NCBI GenBank assembly: GCA_033765345.1
Contig: JANRIC010000012.1
Coordinates: 1-23,114, forward strand
Reading direction: 5' to 3'
Origin: JANRIC01 sp033765345
GTDB lineage: Bacteria > Bacteroidota > Bacteroidia > Cytophagales > Microscillaceae
DNA: 23,114 bases
Shown: piece after piece, positions 15,413-23,088 of the stretch
Layout of the letters: each line of letters opens with the position of its first letter
Numbering within the stretch: the stretch's first letter is position 1
Translations under genes and position numbers: made by a program
The notes under the pieces: generated by a model
The model's database searches: none
What the model was told of the DNA's origin: nothing
What the model saw: only the letters and a program-made list of their open reading frames with translations

Positions 15413-16507
15413 ATGAAAGTAATCATCAGCGGAGGCGGTACCGGTGGGCATATCTACCCTGCCATTGCGATTGCCAACGAACTTAAAGCACTCGAACCTC
15501 ACACCGAATTTTTATTCGTGGGTGCCATCGGAAAAATGGAAATGGAAAAAGTGCCTGCCGCAGGTTATCCCATAGAAGGGCTTTGGATTAGTGGTCTTCA
15601 GCGAAGCCTTAGTTTGGATAATCTATCTTTTCCTTTTAAGTTACTCTCCAGCTTACACAAAGCCCGTTCTATTATTCAAAAATTCAAACCTGATTTGGTC
15701 ATCGGGGTAGGCGGATTTGCCAGTGGTCCTCTACTTTATATGGCTTCTCGTATGAAAATTCCCTGCCTGATTCAGGAACAAAATTCTTATGCCGGGCTTA
15801 CCAACAAATGGCTGGCTAAAAAAGTAGATACAATTTGTGTGGCTTATGAAAATATGGAGCGTTTTTTTCCCAAAGAAAAAATTGTACTCACTGGCAATCC
15901 TGTAAGAAGAGATATTTTGGATTTGAACTCCAAAAAAGAAGAAGCTTATCGTTTTTTTGAATTGAACCCCAAGAAAAAAACTCTTTTTGCTTTTGGAGGA
16001 AGCCAAGGCGCACGGAGTATCAATGAAAGTATATCGAGACATCTGGATACGATTGTGGCTCAAGATATACAGATTATATGGCAAACAGGCAAAAATCCTT
16101 TTCAGCAAACCTCCGAAAACAATGACCTTCTTAAAAACCCTCTGATTAAGCAATTTGAATTTATTTATCGGATGGATTTGGCTTACTCCATAGCCGACGT
16201 CATCATCGCAAGATCAGGGGCAAGTACGGTATCAGAAGCTTGTATTGCAGCCAAACCAATCATTTTTGTACCTCTCCCTACGGCCGCAGAAGACCACCAG
16301 ACCAAAAATGCTTTGGCACTTACCCAAAAGGATGCCGCCGAATTAGTACCCAATTCGGATGCCCACGAACAGTTGATTCCCAAAGCTTTGGCACTTTTGC
16401 AAAATCCTGAACGCTGTCAGACACTAAGCCGAAATATCCAAGCTTTTGCCCAACCCGACGCTACCCGTAAAATTGTTGAAGAAATTTTGAGATTAAATAA
16501 AAATTAA
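15413..16507 (+). CDS. murG: UDP-GlcNAc--lipid I N-acetylglucosaminyltransferase (MurG)
   Basis: A 364-residue GT28-family glycosyltransferase that adds GlcNAc to lipid I, giving lipid II at the inner face of the membrane. The N-terminal glycine loop is ISGGGTGGHIYPAIAIANEL (5-24). GVGGFASGPLL (about 97-107) and FAFGGSQGARSINESI (about 192-207) are the next MurG landmarks. The donor-binding block IARSGASTVSEACIAAKPII is followed by FVPLPTAAEDHQTKNAL. Length and motif order are typical and the gene appears intact. It starts 3 bp after the ftsW stop, so the three wall genes form one transcript. In the common dcw order murC would come next; here an intergenic region and a drug exporter follow. 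Confidence 0.97.
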   Translation: MKVIISGGGTGGHIYPAIAIANELKALEPHTEFLFVGAIGKMEMEKVPAAGYPIEGLWISGLQRSLSLDNLSFPFKLLSSLHKARSIIQKFKPDLVIGVGGFASGPLLYMASRMKIPCLIQEQNSYAGLTNKWLAKKVDTICVAYENMERFFPKEKIVLTGNPVRRDILDLNSKKEEAYRFFELNPKKKTLFAFGGSQGARSINESISRHLDTIVAQDIQIIWQTGKNPFQQTSENNDLLKNPLIKQFEFIYRMDLAYSIADVIIARSGASTVSEACIAAKPIIFVPLPTAAEDHQTKNALALTQKDAAELVPNSDAHEQLIPKALALLQNPERCQTLSRNIQAFAQPDATRKIVEEILRLNKN

Positions 16508-16836
16508 TAAACCAGTCTGATGTTCAGTTTTTCTTAAATTAGCAACTCGAATCAATATGACCGTATTTTAGCTAAATAATACACTTACTACACTAATGAC
16601 AAACAAAAGCGCAATAGCAACGATCAGCATATTAAAAATTACTTTCCCGAAAAATACCCGAAGTATTTTGTTTAAACTTATTGATTTCATGGCCGATTAA
16701 TTTTAGCGTTGAACTTTGGTTTTAGCATATATTCCTACAAGATTAAAAAAGTAAACACTTATCTAGTTTTTTTTATATGAAAATTCTCAATTTAAAACTT
16801 TAAAAAGCCCAAATATCTTAAATACACCAAGTCATC
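16508..16836. other. 329-bp region between murG and the MFS exporter
   Basis: No standard-size gene. It holds a possible 40-residue membrane peptide on the minus strand (16568-16690). After murG, CTGA-TGT-TCAG followed by TTTTT (about 16516-16531) is at best a weak terminator. TAGTTTTT near 16760 is a poor -7 candidate for the exporter. The rest is AT-rich with nothing recognisable. Confidence 0.55.
16568..16690 (-). CDS. Possible small single-span membrane protein (40 aa)
   Basis: An ATG at 16690 on the minus strand opens a 40-codon frame ending in TAA at 16570-16568. The product begins MKSISLNKILRVFFGK, a basic amphipathic head, and continues with an unbroken hydrophobic segment (about 17-40, VIFNMLIVAIALLFVISVVS and on) that could span the membrane once. 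The charge layout (positive head, hydrophobic tail) is that of real small membrane proteins and the codon choice resembles the neighbours. No promoter box was found upstream, and AT-rich DNA easily yields hydrophobic frames by chance. It would be transcribed against murG and away from the exporter. No family recognised. Confidence 0.4.
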   Translation of the reverse strand: MKSISLNKILRVFFGKVIFNMLIVAIALLFVISVVSVLFS

Positions 16837-18048
16837 ATGAAAAACGCTTTACTCCCTCATACGAATACCCAACAAGCCGTTACGCAGACATTTTACCCTA
16901 TTTTATTGGCAATTAGCTTCTCACATCTGCTTAATGATGTAATCCAGTCGGTTATTCCAGCCATTTACCCTATGTTAAAGGAAGATTTTAGTTTAAACTT
17001 CACGCAAATCGGTTTGATTACGCTTACATTCCAAATAACAGCCTCAATTTTACAGCCAATTGTAGGTATTTATACCGATCGTCGCCCGCAGCCTTATTCT
17101 CTGGCTATTGGCATGGGTTTTACCTTTTTAGGTCTGGTTTTACTTTCTCAGGCATTTCATTTTTATTTGATTTTGGCTTCTGTTGTGCTGATTGGCGTCG
17201 GTTCGTCCATTTTTCATCCTGAATCATCTCGTGTCGCTTATTTGGCTTCGGGGGGCAAAAGGGGTATGGCTCAATCGCTGTTTCAGCTAGGAGGGAACGC
17301 TGGCAGTGCGCTCGGTCCTTTGTTGGCTGCTTTGATTATTATTCCATTTGGGCAGACAAATATCCTTTGGTTTTGCCTAGTGGCCATGTTGGCAATTATT
17401 GTTTTGTACCAAATAGCACGATGGTACAAAACACATCATCATCGCCCTAAGAAGAAAGATCATGCGGACAAAAACTCCACATACCTGATGCCTACTGTTT
17501 TAAGAGCATTAGCAATATTATTGCTTCTGATGTTTTCTAAGTTTTTTTACCTGAGCTCTATGACGAGTTATTTCACCTTTTATCTGATTGATCGTTTTCA
17601 GGTATCCGTAGCTAGTTCACAGTTTTATCTGTTTGTGTTTTTGGCGGCTGTGGCAGTAGGCACATTTTTCGGTGGTCCTATGGGTGATCGTTTTGGGCGA
17701 AAGTATATCATTTGGATCTCTATTCTGGGAGTAGCCCCATTTGCGCTACTTTTGCCTTATGTAGATCTTTTCTGGACAATTGTATTGGTCATTCCTATCG
17801 GCTTGATTTTGGCATCTGCTTTTTCAGCTATTCTGGTATACGCTCAGGAGCTGATGCCTGGTAAAGTAGGAATGATTTCGGGGCTTTTTTTTGGGCTGGC
17901 CTTTGGTATGGGCGGGTTGGGTTCGGCTTTATTGGGCAAAATGGCTGATTTGACGAGTATTTATTTCGTATATCAGCTTTGTGCTTTTTTACCTTTGATT
18001 GGGATCCTGACGGCCTTTTTGCCTGAAGTGGAAGGAGATCGCCATTGA
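16837..18048 (+). CDS. fsr: MFS exporter, fosmidomycin resistance type (Fsr)
   Basis: A 403-residue major facilitator with twelve predicted membrane segments and a polar central loop (about 200-215, HHHRPKKKDHADK). Several stretches match E. coli Fsr as I recall it: SHLLNDVIQSVIPAIYPML, FTQIGLITLTFQ, LQPIVGIYTDRRPQPYSLAI, GVGSSIFHPESSRVAYLASG, and SLFQLGGNAGSALGPLLAA. The second half keeps the MFS loop GGPMGDRFGRKYI. Fsr exports fosmidomycin by proton antiport in E. coli; the natural substrate in Bacteroidota is unknown. Monocistronic as far as visible, with a long gap before and a hairpin after. The ATG at 16837 matches the homologous N-terminus. Confidence 0.92.
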   Translation: MKNALLPHTNTQQAVTQTFYPILLAISFSHLLNDVIQSVIPAIYPMLKEDFSLNFTQIGLITLTFQITASILQPIVGIYTDRRPQPYSLAIGMGFTFLGLVLLSQAFHFYLILASVVLIGVGSSIFHPESSRVAYLASGGKRGMAQSLFQLGGNAGSALGPLLAALIIIPFGQTNILWFCLVAMLAIIVLYQIARWYKTHHHRPKKKDHADKNSTYLMPTVLRALAILLLLMFSKFFYLSSMTSYFTFYLIDRFQVSVASSQFYLFVFLAAVAVGTFFGGPMGDRFGRKYIIWISILGVAPFALLLPYVDLFWTIVLVIPIGLILASAFSAILVYAQELMPGKVGMISGLFFGLAFGMGGLGSALLGKMADLTSIYFVYQLCAFLPLIGILTAFLPEVEGDRH

Positions 18049-18119
18049 CCCACGCAAAGATAGTATTGTCATCGCCTGGGAATGGAGATTACATACTACC
18101 TTAAATCATTCCATGTCAC

Positions 18120-18157
18120 CACAAACCCAGATATATTGCAAAATATCCGGGTTTGTG
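18120..18157. terminator. Hairpin between convergent fsr and kdnB-like genes
   Basis: CACAAACCC (18120-18128) pairs with GGGTTTGTG (18149-18157). After one A/C mismatch, GATAT (18130-18134) pairs with ATATC (18143-18147), leaving an 8-nt loop. Position between two converging genes suits a shared terminator. No T-tract follows on either strand. Confidence 0.5.
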
Positions 18158-18219
18158 ATGATAGGGGCTTTGTAGGAGTAAACCCTAAGTTTGAGAAAAA
18201 AAACCTGTTTTCCTAAAAA

Positions 18220-19299
18220 TCACATCCGCTCATACAATGCACGAATTTTGTCTCTACTGATGATATTTTTCCAATCTGTGCCTAGTGCGTGGTTCCACAT
18301 GTGGTGCAGATTAAGCGTGGTGTCAATCATTTTTTCTATCTCCGCATCCGTCCAGTCTTTGGAAAGGTTCGTAGGAATGTCTATCTGATGTTTCTCTACC
18401 ATTTCTTTAAATTCGGCTACTCCTTCAGGATAATATTCTTCCAGTTGATTGAAACAAATACAATTTGCTATCCCGTGGCGGGTGCCAAATACATAAGATA
18501 ATCCATAAGAAAGTGCGTGACAAACCCCTACTTCAGAATAACTCAGGCTCAATCCGCCGAAATAAGAAGCCACCATGAGTTTTTCATCATTGATTGGGCT
18601 ACGTCCACTTTCCTCACCCAAATAAACATCTCGGCACAAGTCCATGGCTTTGTATCCATAAGCCTCGCTGAAAGTATTCTTAAGAAAACCCGTCATAGAT
18701 TCCACACAATGGATATAACAATCCATCCCGGTATAAAACCAATGATTGGTCGGCACAGTAGCAATCAAATCCGGATCCAGCACAATCTGGTCAAAAACCG
18801 TCCAATCGCATTTTAAACCTAGTTTTTTCTCCGGTCCGGTGAGTACGGCAGTCATCGATACCTCAGCACCTGTGCCCGATATAGTAGGCACGCCTGCGTG
18901 ATATACGCCGGGTTTTTTGATCAGATTCAGGCCTTGATACTGCGTAGAAGAACCTTCATTGGTCAGCATGAGTGCAGTGGCTTTGGCAATATCCATAAGG
19001 CTTCCGCCTCCAATTCCGATCACACCCGCAGGCAGCCCTTTGGTTTGAAGAATGCGGTCGCGAAGTTCGTCAATTTGAGAGGTTTTGGGTTCTTCCCCTC
19101 CAGCATAGATAAACTCTACCATATCCTGTGCGTGTAGGGGAAGGTTTTTCTCGAGTTCTTTTCCTTTGAAATAATCATCCACCAAAAAGACCATGACTGA
19201 ATTTTCATCTGTACGTTTTTCGGACAGTATTTCATCCAACCTGCCAAAAGTACCCCGCCCAAAGGCGCATTTATTTACACTTCGAAAGTTTTTAAACAT
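18220..19299 (-). CDS. kdnB: Iron-containing alcohol dehydrogenase, KdnB type (Kdo 8-oxidase)
   Basis: A 359-residue type III (iron-dependent) alcohol dehydrogenase. NAD(P) binding is at GIGGGSLMDIAKA (95-107). Metal ligands are D193 and H197 (GMDCYIHCVES), H261 (VCHALSYGLSY) and H275 (RHGIANC). The start MFKNFRSVNKCAFGRG, the LVDDYFKGKELE stretch and FYTGMDCYIHCVESMTG agree with Shewanella KdnB as I remember it. That enzyme oxidises C8 of Kdo, and the aminotransferase KdnA then makes 8-amino-Kdo for lipopolysaccharide. No kdnA-like gene is in the window, so the pathway call is open; another sugar or polyol alcohol is possible. Complete, convergent with fsr, monocistronic, with a -7 box 22 bp upstream. 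Confidence 0.85.
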   Translation of the reverse strand: MFKNFRSVNKCAFGRGTFGRLDEILSEKRTDENSVMVFLVDDYFKGKELEKNLPLHAQDMVEFIYAGGEEPKTSQIDELRDRILQTKGLPAGVIGIGGGSLMDIAKATALMLTNEGSSTQYQGLNLIKKPGVYHAGVPTISGTGAEVSMTAVLTGPEKKLGLKCDWTVFDQIVLDPDLIATVPTNHWFYTGMDCYIHCVESMTGFLKNTFSEAYGYKAMDLCRDVYLGEESGRSPINDEKLMVASYFGGLSLSYSEVGVCHALSYGLSYVFGTRHGIANCICFNQLEEYYPEGVAEFKEMVEKHQIDIPTNLSKDWTDAEIEKMIDTTLNLHHMWNHALGTDWKNIISRDKIRALYERM

Positions 19300-19320
19300 G
19301 ATTTTTCAAGAGTTTGGGGA

Positions 19321-19328
19321 CAAATATA
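19321..19328 (-). promoter_or_regulatory. -7 box for the kdnB-like gene
   Basis: The minus strand reads TATATTTG from 19328 to 19321, an exact TAnnTTTG, 22 bp before the ATG at 19299. No convincing -33 TTTG is visible. Confidence 0.45.
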
Positions 19329-19493
19329 AATCTTTCAGGCTGAAATTTAATCGGACGTATAAATTTTAAGCCCATTCAGTGCTAAAACTGAAGTAAACTA
19401 AGATTTTTCAGTATAAAATTCACTTAATACATAAAAAAAATCCTTTTTTATCAAAAATTAATGTAAATTGCAGGGACTTATGAAATTACACAT

Positions 19494-20051
19494 TTGAAGA
19501 GAATTATTGCCATATTGCTTTTGGCTCTGATATTATACAATATGATGGGCTATTATCTGATCTTTACTTTAAAGTATTATCAGATAAAAAAGGCTTTTTC
19601 TCTAAAAATAGCACATGAAAATATTCCTCAAAATCGCTACATCGTCGTTAAAATCCCTTTAAATCTTCCCTACCCGATTGATTGGCCTGACTATGAAAAA
19701 GTAAGTGGAAGCTTTAGTTATCAGGGAAAGTATTATGAAAAAGTAAAACAAATTCTACGCAGAGATACCATGATTGTATACTGCCTGGAAAATAAAGCAC
19801 AGAAAAAGCTTATCCATGAACTAAGCGACTATACCAAAAGCTTTTTGTTTGACCTGGATAAAAAACTCCCTCAAAATAATAAAAAACACACCTTTATTTT
19901 TATCAAAGAATATGTATTACCCTCAAAGACTTTTATTCATCCTATAATTCATAGGGTATTACAAGCCTATTCAACGGAGTATCTTCTCAAAGAATACTCT
20001 CATTTCCTCAATATTCCCGTTCCTCCTCCCGAATCCCTTCAATACGCATAA
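19494..20051 (+). CDS. Membrane-anchored or exported protein of unknown function, TTG start
   Basis: A 185-residue protein beginning KRIIAILLLALILYNMMGYY, an N-terminal hydrophobic segment that would anchor or export it, followed by a soluble region. DWPDYEKVSGSFSYQGKYYE (about 64-83), then DTMIVYCLENKAQKKLI, recall a group of small Bacteroidota proteins often found beside TonB-dependent receptors, with a Pro-rich end like PVPPPESL here. That link is from memory; no receptor is in this window. The only start giving the whole hydrophobic segment is TTG at 19494, rare in this phylum. The ATG at 19480 is in another frame and meets a TGA after five codons, overlapping the TTG. Frameshift or coupled start are both possible. 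Confidence 0.65.
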   Translation: MKRIIAILLLALILYNMMGYYLIFTLKYYQIKKAFSLKIAHENIPQNRYIVVKIPLNLPYPIDWPDYEKVSGSFSYQGKYYEKVKQILRRDTMIVYCLENKAQKKLIHELSDYTKSFLFDLDKKLPQNNKKHTFIFIKEYVLPSKTFIHPIIHRVLQAYSTEYLLKEYSHFLNIPVPPPESLQYA

Positions 20052-20063
20052 AATCACCTTACA

Positions 20064-20318
20064 CTATTTTGTATTCTTTTTCTTAACTGAAAGCGAATCG
20101 AGGTATACCATTATGTAACCTCTGCGTGCTTGTTTATCAGAAGACAAAGTAATTTCAATACCTGTATTTACAGTTTTCAGGGCATTGTTTCGGGGTTTGT
20201 ACCTTGAGACGTGTAGTATTTGGGATTGGATTTGAGAAAGACGTACTGAGGCACACTGAGCCAAAGATTGCTGTCTGAATCTCAAATCTATGATCCATCC
20301 TACATACCCTGGCTGTGT
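20064..20318 (-). pseudogene. Possible gene remnant (protein C-terminus without a start)
   Basis: A minus-strand frame is open from a stop at 20321-20319 to a TAG at about 20064, giving up to 84 residues but no ATG. It starts TQPGYVGWIIDLRFRQQ, where GWIIDLR resembles the catalytic-core strand of S41 peptidases (usually followed by N-x-G-G, absent here). It ends with a protein-like tail, NTGIEITLSSDKQARRGYIM, then VYLDSLSVKKKNTK. The middle reads less like protein. It may be a decayed, deleted or frameshifted gene, or a chance frame. Otherwise the 338 bp between 20052 and 20389 hold no gene I can support. Confidence 0.3.
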
Positions 20319-20389
20319 CTATGTTGTATACCTCAAGGGGTATGATTTATTTTTCGGTTTATTTAATTTTTAAAAATTTAATGATTGAT

Positions 20390-21352
20390 ATGAAAAAAAT
20401 AGTCAAACAGATATTTTGTCTATCTGTATGCATATACTCTGTCTTTAATCTTTCTGCACAAACTCCTTCGGATGCCTTGATGATGCAAAAAGGCGAGTTT
20501 TGCTTTGGTCTAAACTACGAATACGGCTCTTGGGACCAGTACTGGGAGGGTACAGACCTTAGAAGCAACGAAACTATTGCTACGTTACGCAGGCAAGCTT
20601 TTATGCCTGGCGTTTCTATAGGTATTCTAAACCGCGTCAATCTCATCTTGTCGGTTCCTCATATCAAAACTTCATCAAGCGAGCCAAATGGAGGCAAATT
20701 TCAAGGAGCTAAAGGCTTTCAGGATTTGAGTATTGTTTTAAAAACGCAACTTTTCCACCGTGAGATCGGCAAAGGCGATTTGTCATTGCTAACGGCTTTG
20801 GGCTTTTCTACGCCAATCAGTCGTTATCTTTCTGACTATATGCCTTATAGCCTAGGCTTAGGTGCCAACCAGTGGACATTCAGAGGTATAGCGCAGTATC
20901 GCCTTCACTCGGGTTTATATGCCCATGCAGCCTTAGCGTATTTATGGCGAGGCTTGACAGAGGCCGAGAGAGACTACTACTACAATAATGGCAGTTATTA
21001 CACCGCTTTTATGGATGTACCCAATGCCTGGAACTACCACGGATCAGTTGGCATCTGGTTATTTGACAATTCCTTGAAAGTAGAGGCAAATTATATGGGG
21101 TTAAAATCCCTAAGTGGGGATGATATTCGAGCGTATAATGCCCCTCAACCCACCAACAAAATACAATTTGACCAAGTTGGTTTTTTTAGCCAATATTATT
21201 TCAAAAAGAGCCTCAAAGGTTTGGGAGTGCTGGCCTATTACAATCAAATCATTCAGGGAAGAAATATGGGTAAATTCTCTACATTCGGCTTAGGGCTTAC
21301 TTATCAATTTAAACTTCAGTTCAAATCAAAATCCAATACACAAGAAGATTAA
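20390..21352 (+). CDS. Outer-membrane beta-barrel protein (MetA-type transporter-like)
   Basis: A 320-residue protein with signal peptide MKKIVKQIFCLSVCIYSVFN, cleaved probably after LSA before QTPS. The mature part has many short amphipathic strands rich in Tyr, Gly and Phe and ends in a strand, FGLGLTYQFKLQF, close to the C-terminus, as barrels do. Strand content such as MPGVSIGILNRVNLILSVPH and the SLLTALGFSTPISRYL segment fit the 'MetA-pathway of phenol degradation' outer-membrane family, whose substrates are mostly unknown. The frame continues upstream to 20315, but those 25 residues precede the signal peptide, so the ATG at 20390 is chosen. It ends 4 bp before the PAP2-type lipoprotein gene; the two form an operon and probably a functional pair. 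Confidence 0.8.
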   Translation: MKKIVKQIFCLSVCIYSVFNLSAQTPSDALMMQKGEFCFGLNYEYGSWDQYWEGTDLRSNETIATLRRQAFMPGVSIGILNRVNLILSVPHIKTSSSEPNGGKFQGAKGFQDLSIVLKTQLFHREIGKGDLSLLTALGFSTPISRYLSDYMPYSLGLGANQWTFRGIAQYRLHSGLYAHAALAYLWRGLTEAERDYYYNNGSYYTAFMDVPNAWNYHGSVGIWLFDNSLKVEANYMGLKSLSGDDIRAYNAPQPTNKIQFDQVGFFSQYYFKKSLKGLGVLAYYNQIIQGRNMGKFSTFGLGLTYQFKLQFKSKSNTQED

Positions 21353-21356
21353 TCAC

Positions 21357-22901
21357 ATGAAAAATAAAATTACCGTATCGTATATCTGCATTCTTTTAGG
21401 CATATTGGGCATAAGTTCTTGCGAGCAGCAGCTACAAACGGAAGCCCAATATACCGATTATCAGTTTACGGGTTTAGATGCTAACGGGGGTACCTGGAAT
21501 CCGATTCTTTTGTCTGATGCCGATCAGATCAGTATTCCTGTGCCAGAAGAGGTCAACTCGGCTGCTTATTTGGCAGAATTGTCTTCTTTGAAATCCACCG
21601 TTCAATCGCTCAATAGTGAACAAAAACGTGCTGTAGACTACTGGACAAATAACCCCATTTTGCGATGGAATGAAATTGCTCTGGAGTTGATAGCCAAGTA
21701 CAATCTCATTCCCGGTCCGAATGGTGAAGGAGGTTATACCCTTCCTAATCCGGCAACTCCCGATCAGGAGCCTTATTTTCCTTTTGCACATCCACCTTAT
21801 GCCTGTAGAGCATTGGCATACCTGAGTGTAGCCCAATACGACGGGCTGATTAGTGCCTGGCATTATAAATACACCTACAATCGCCCAAGCCCTCATCAGG
21901 TGGATAATACAATACCCACTTCATACATAGACAATAACCTGCCTTCTTATCCTTCGGATGGGGCTGTGATTGCTCTTACTTCCAGAGATATTCTTTCTGC
22001 CATGTTCCCACTAGAAAAAGAATATTTGGCTAACCTTGCCCAGGAGCATCTCAACAGCTTAATCTGGGCAGGTATAAACGTAGAAAGTGACATTAATGCC
22101 GGAAAAATCATCGGCGAAGAAGTAGCCAAACTAGCCCTGGCAAGAGCTTCAACGGATGGTATGAAAAATGCCCAGACACCTAAAGCCGTATCGGATTCCA
22201 TCAAAGCGGCAGCTTTTGCGCGTTTTGGCTGGCAATGGGATAATCAGGAGATTCCTACCCGACCCGTAGGGCTTACGCCTCTCTTCGGTAAAGTCCGCAT
22301 GTGGAATGTCCCCAATGTAGAAGTTGTAAGACCAGGAACGCCCCCAGCTCCCGGTTCGGAAGAATTTGAGAAGGATGCCCAAGAACTCAGAAACATCGTA
22401 AAAAATGTCACTGTGGAGCAAAGAAAAATTGCCAATTACTGGCAGGATGGTCTGGGAAGCTACACCCCTCCAGGGCATTGGAACCGGATAGCCAAGGAAA
22501 TGCTGATCAAATATCAATCAAATCCTTTGCGCTCTGCTAGAACATTCGCCTATATGAATATGGCCATCATGGACGGGGGGATCAGTTGTTGGGATACGAA
22601 GTATTATTACCACTATCCACGACCTATTCAGACCATGCCGGGTTTTAAAACGATCTTGGGTACACCTAATTTCCCAAGCTACACATCAGGGCATAGTGTC
22701 TTTTCATCGGCGGCTGCGGAGGTATTAGCGCATTTCTTTCCCGAAGAAGCCTCCAAGTTTAGAGCCTGGGCTTTGGAAGCAGCAGCATCCAGAATATACG
22801 GTGGGATACACTACAGATTTGATTCAGAAGTAGGCACTGAACAGGGCAAAAATGTAGCGCAATATAGTATTGATGCAGCCAAAATGGATGGAGTAGAATA
22901 A
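21357..22901 (+). CDS. PAP2 / vanadium haloperoxidase-type phosphatase lipoprotein, two-half
   Basis: A 514-residue lipoprotein: hydrophobic start and lipobox ISSC with the lipidated Cys at 22. The C-terminal half holds a full PAP2 active site: K415-x6-R422-P423 (YYYHYPRP), P440-SYTSGH446, and S478-R479-x5-H485-x3-D489. This is the phosphate- or vanadate-binding set shared by acid phosphatases and vanadium haloperoxidases. The N-terminal half repeats the same layout (YWTNNPILRWNEIALELIAK, 95-114, parallels YWQDGL...GHWNRIAKEMLIK, 361-385; NRPSPHQ parallels PRPIQ) but has PSYPSDG in place of PSYTSGH and no SR-x5-H, so it should be inactive. Phosphatase versus haloperoxidase cannot be told from sequence. 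Likely periplasmic or surface-exposed, co-transcribed with the barrel protein. Confidence 0.9.
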   Translation: MKNKITVSYICILLGILGISSCEQQLQTEAQYTDYQFTGLDANGGTWNPILLSDADQISIPVPEEVNSAAYLAELSSLKSTVQSLNSEQKRAVDYWTNNPILRWNEIALELIAKYNLIPGPNGEGGYTLPNPATPDQEPYFPFAHPPYACRALAYLSVAQYDGLISAWHYKYTYNRPSPHQVDNTIPTSYIDNNLPSYPSDGAVIALTSRDILSAMFPLEKEYLANLAQEHLNSLIWAGINVESDINAGKIIGEEVAKLALARASTDGMKNAQTPKAVSDSIKAAAFARFGWQWDNQEIPTRPVGLTPLFGKVRMWNVPNVEVVRPGTPPAPGSEEFEKDAQELRNIVKNVTVEQRKIANYWQDGLGSYTPPGHWNRIAKEMLIKYQSNPLRSARTFAYMNMAIMDGGISCWDTKYYYHYPRPIQTMPGFKTILGTPNFPSYTSGHSVFSSAAAEVLAHFFPEEASKFRAWALEAAASRIYGGIHYRFDSEVGTEQGKNVAQYSIDAAKMDGVE

Positions 22902-23040
22902 TCAAATAAGTTTATTTCATCTCTGAAAAAAAAATATTAGGTTCTCTGACAATTTATGTGGGAATGATCCATGCAAGTATTTTCAAACAATAATTCTATA
23001 AAAAATAAGTGCATTCAATTTCCTCTCTTGATGATCAATT

Positions 23041-23088
23041 TTGCCACGAATGCACGAATAAACGCCCTTATTCGTGCATTCGTGGCAA
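23041..23088. repeat. Perfect inverted repeat, 21-bp arms, 6-nt loop
   Basis: The left arm (23041-23061) starts TTGCCACGAATGCACG; the right arm (23068-23088) is its exact reverse complement; the loop is ACGCCC. Each arm contains ACGAAT twice. I recall similar 'GCCACGAATNCACGAAT' palindromes between genes in many environmental and Bacteroidota genomes, so this is probably a REP-like dispersed element. It lies about 140 bp after the PAP2 gene in a stretch (22902-23114) with no gene. Confidence 0.85.

Noticed and set aside
15731..16153. 140-codon minus-strand frame under murG
   Set aside because: Antisense shadow of murG, low-complexity Phe-rich sequence.
20311..20320. GGCTGTGTCT shared with the element at 3678-3687 as evidence for a second repeat copy
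   Set aside because: Only 10 bases match, without the flanking stem, so chance is likely.
21474..22517. Minus-strand frames of 140, 85 and 122 codons under the PAP2-type gene
   Set aside because: Antisense shadows; the plus-strand gene holds complete catalytic motifs.
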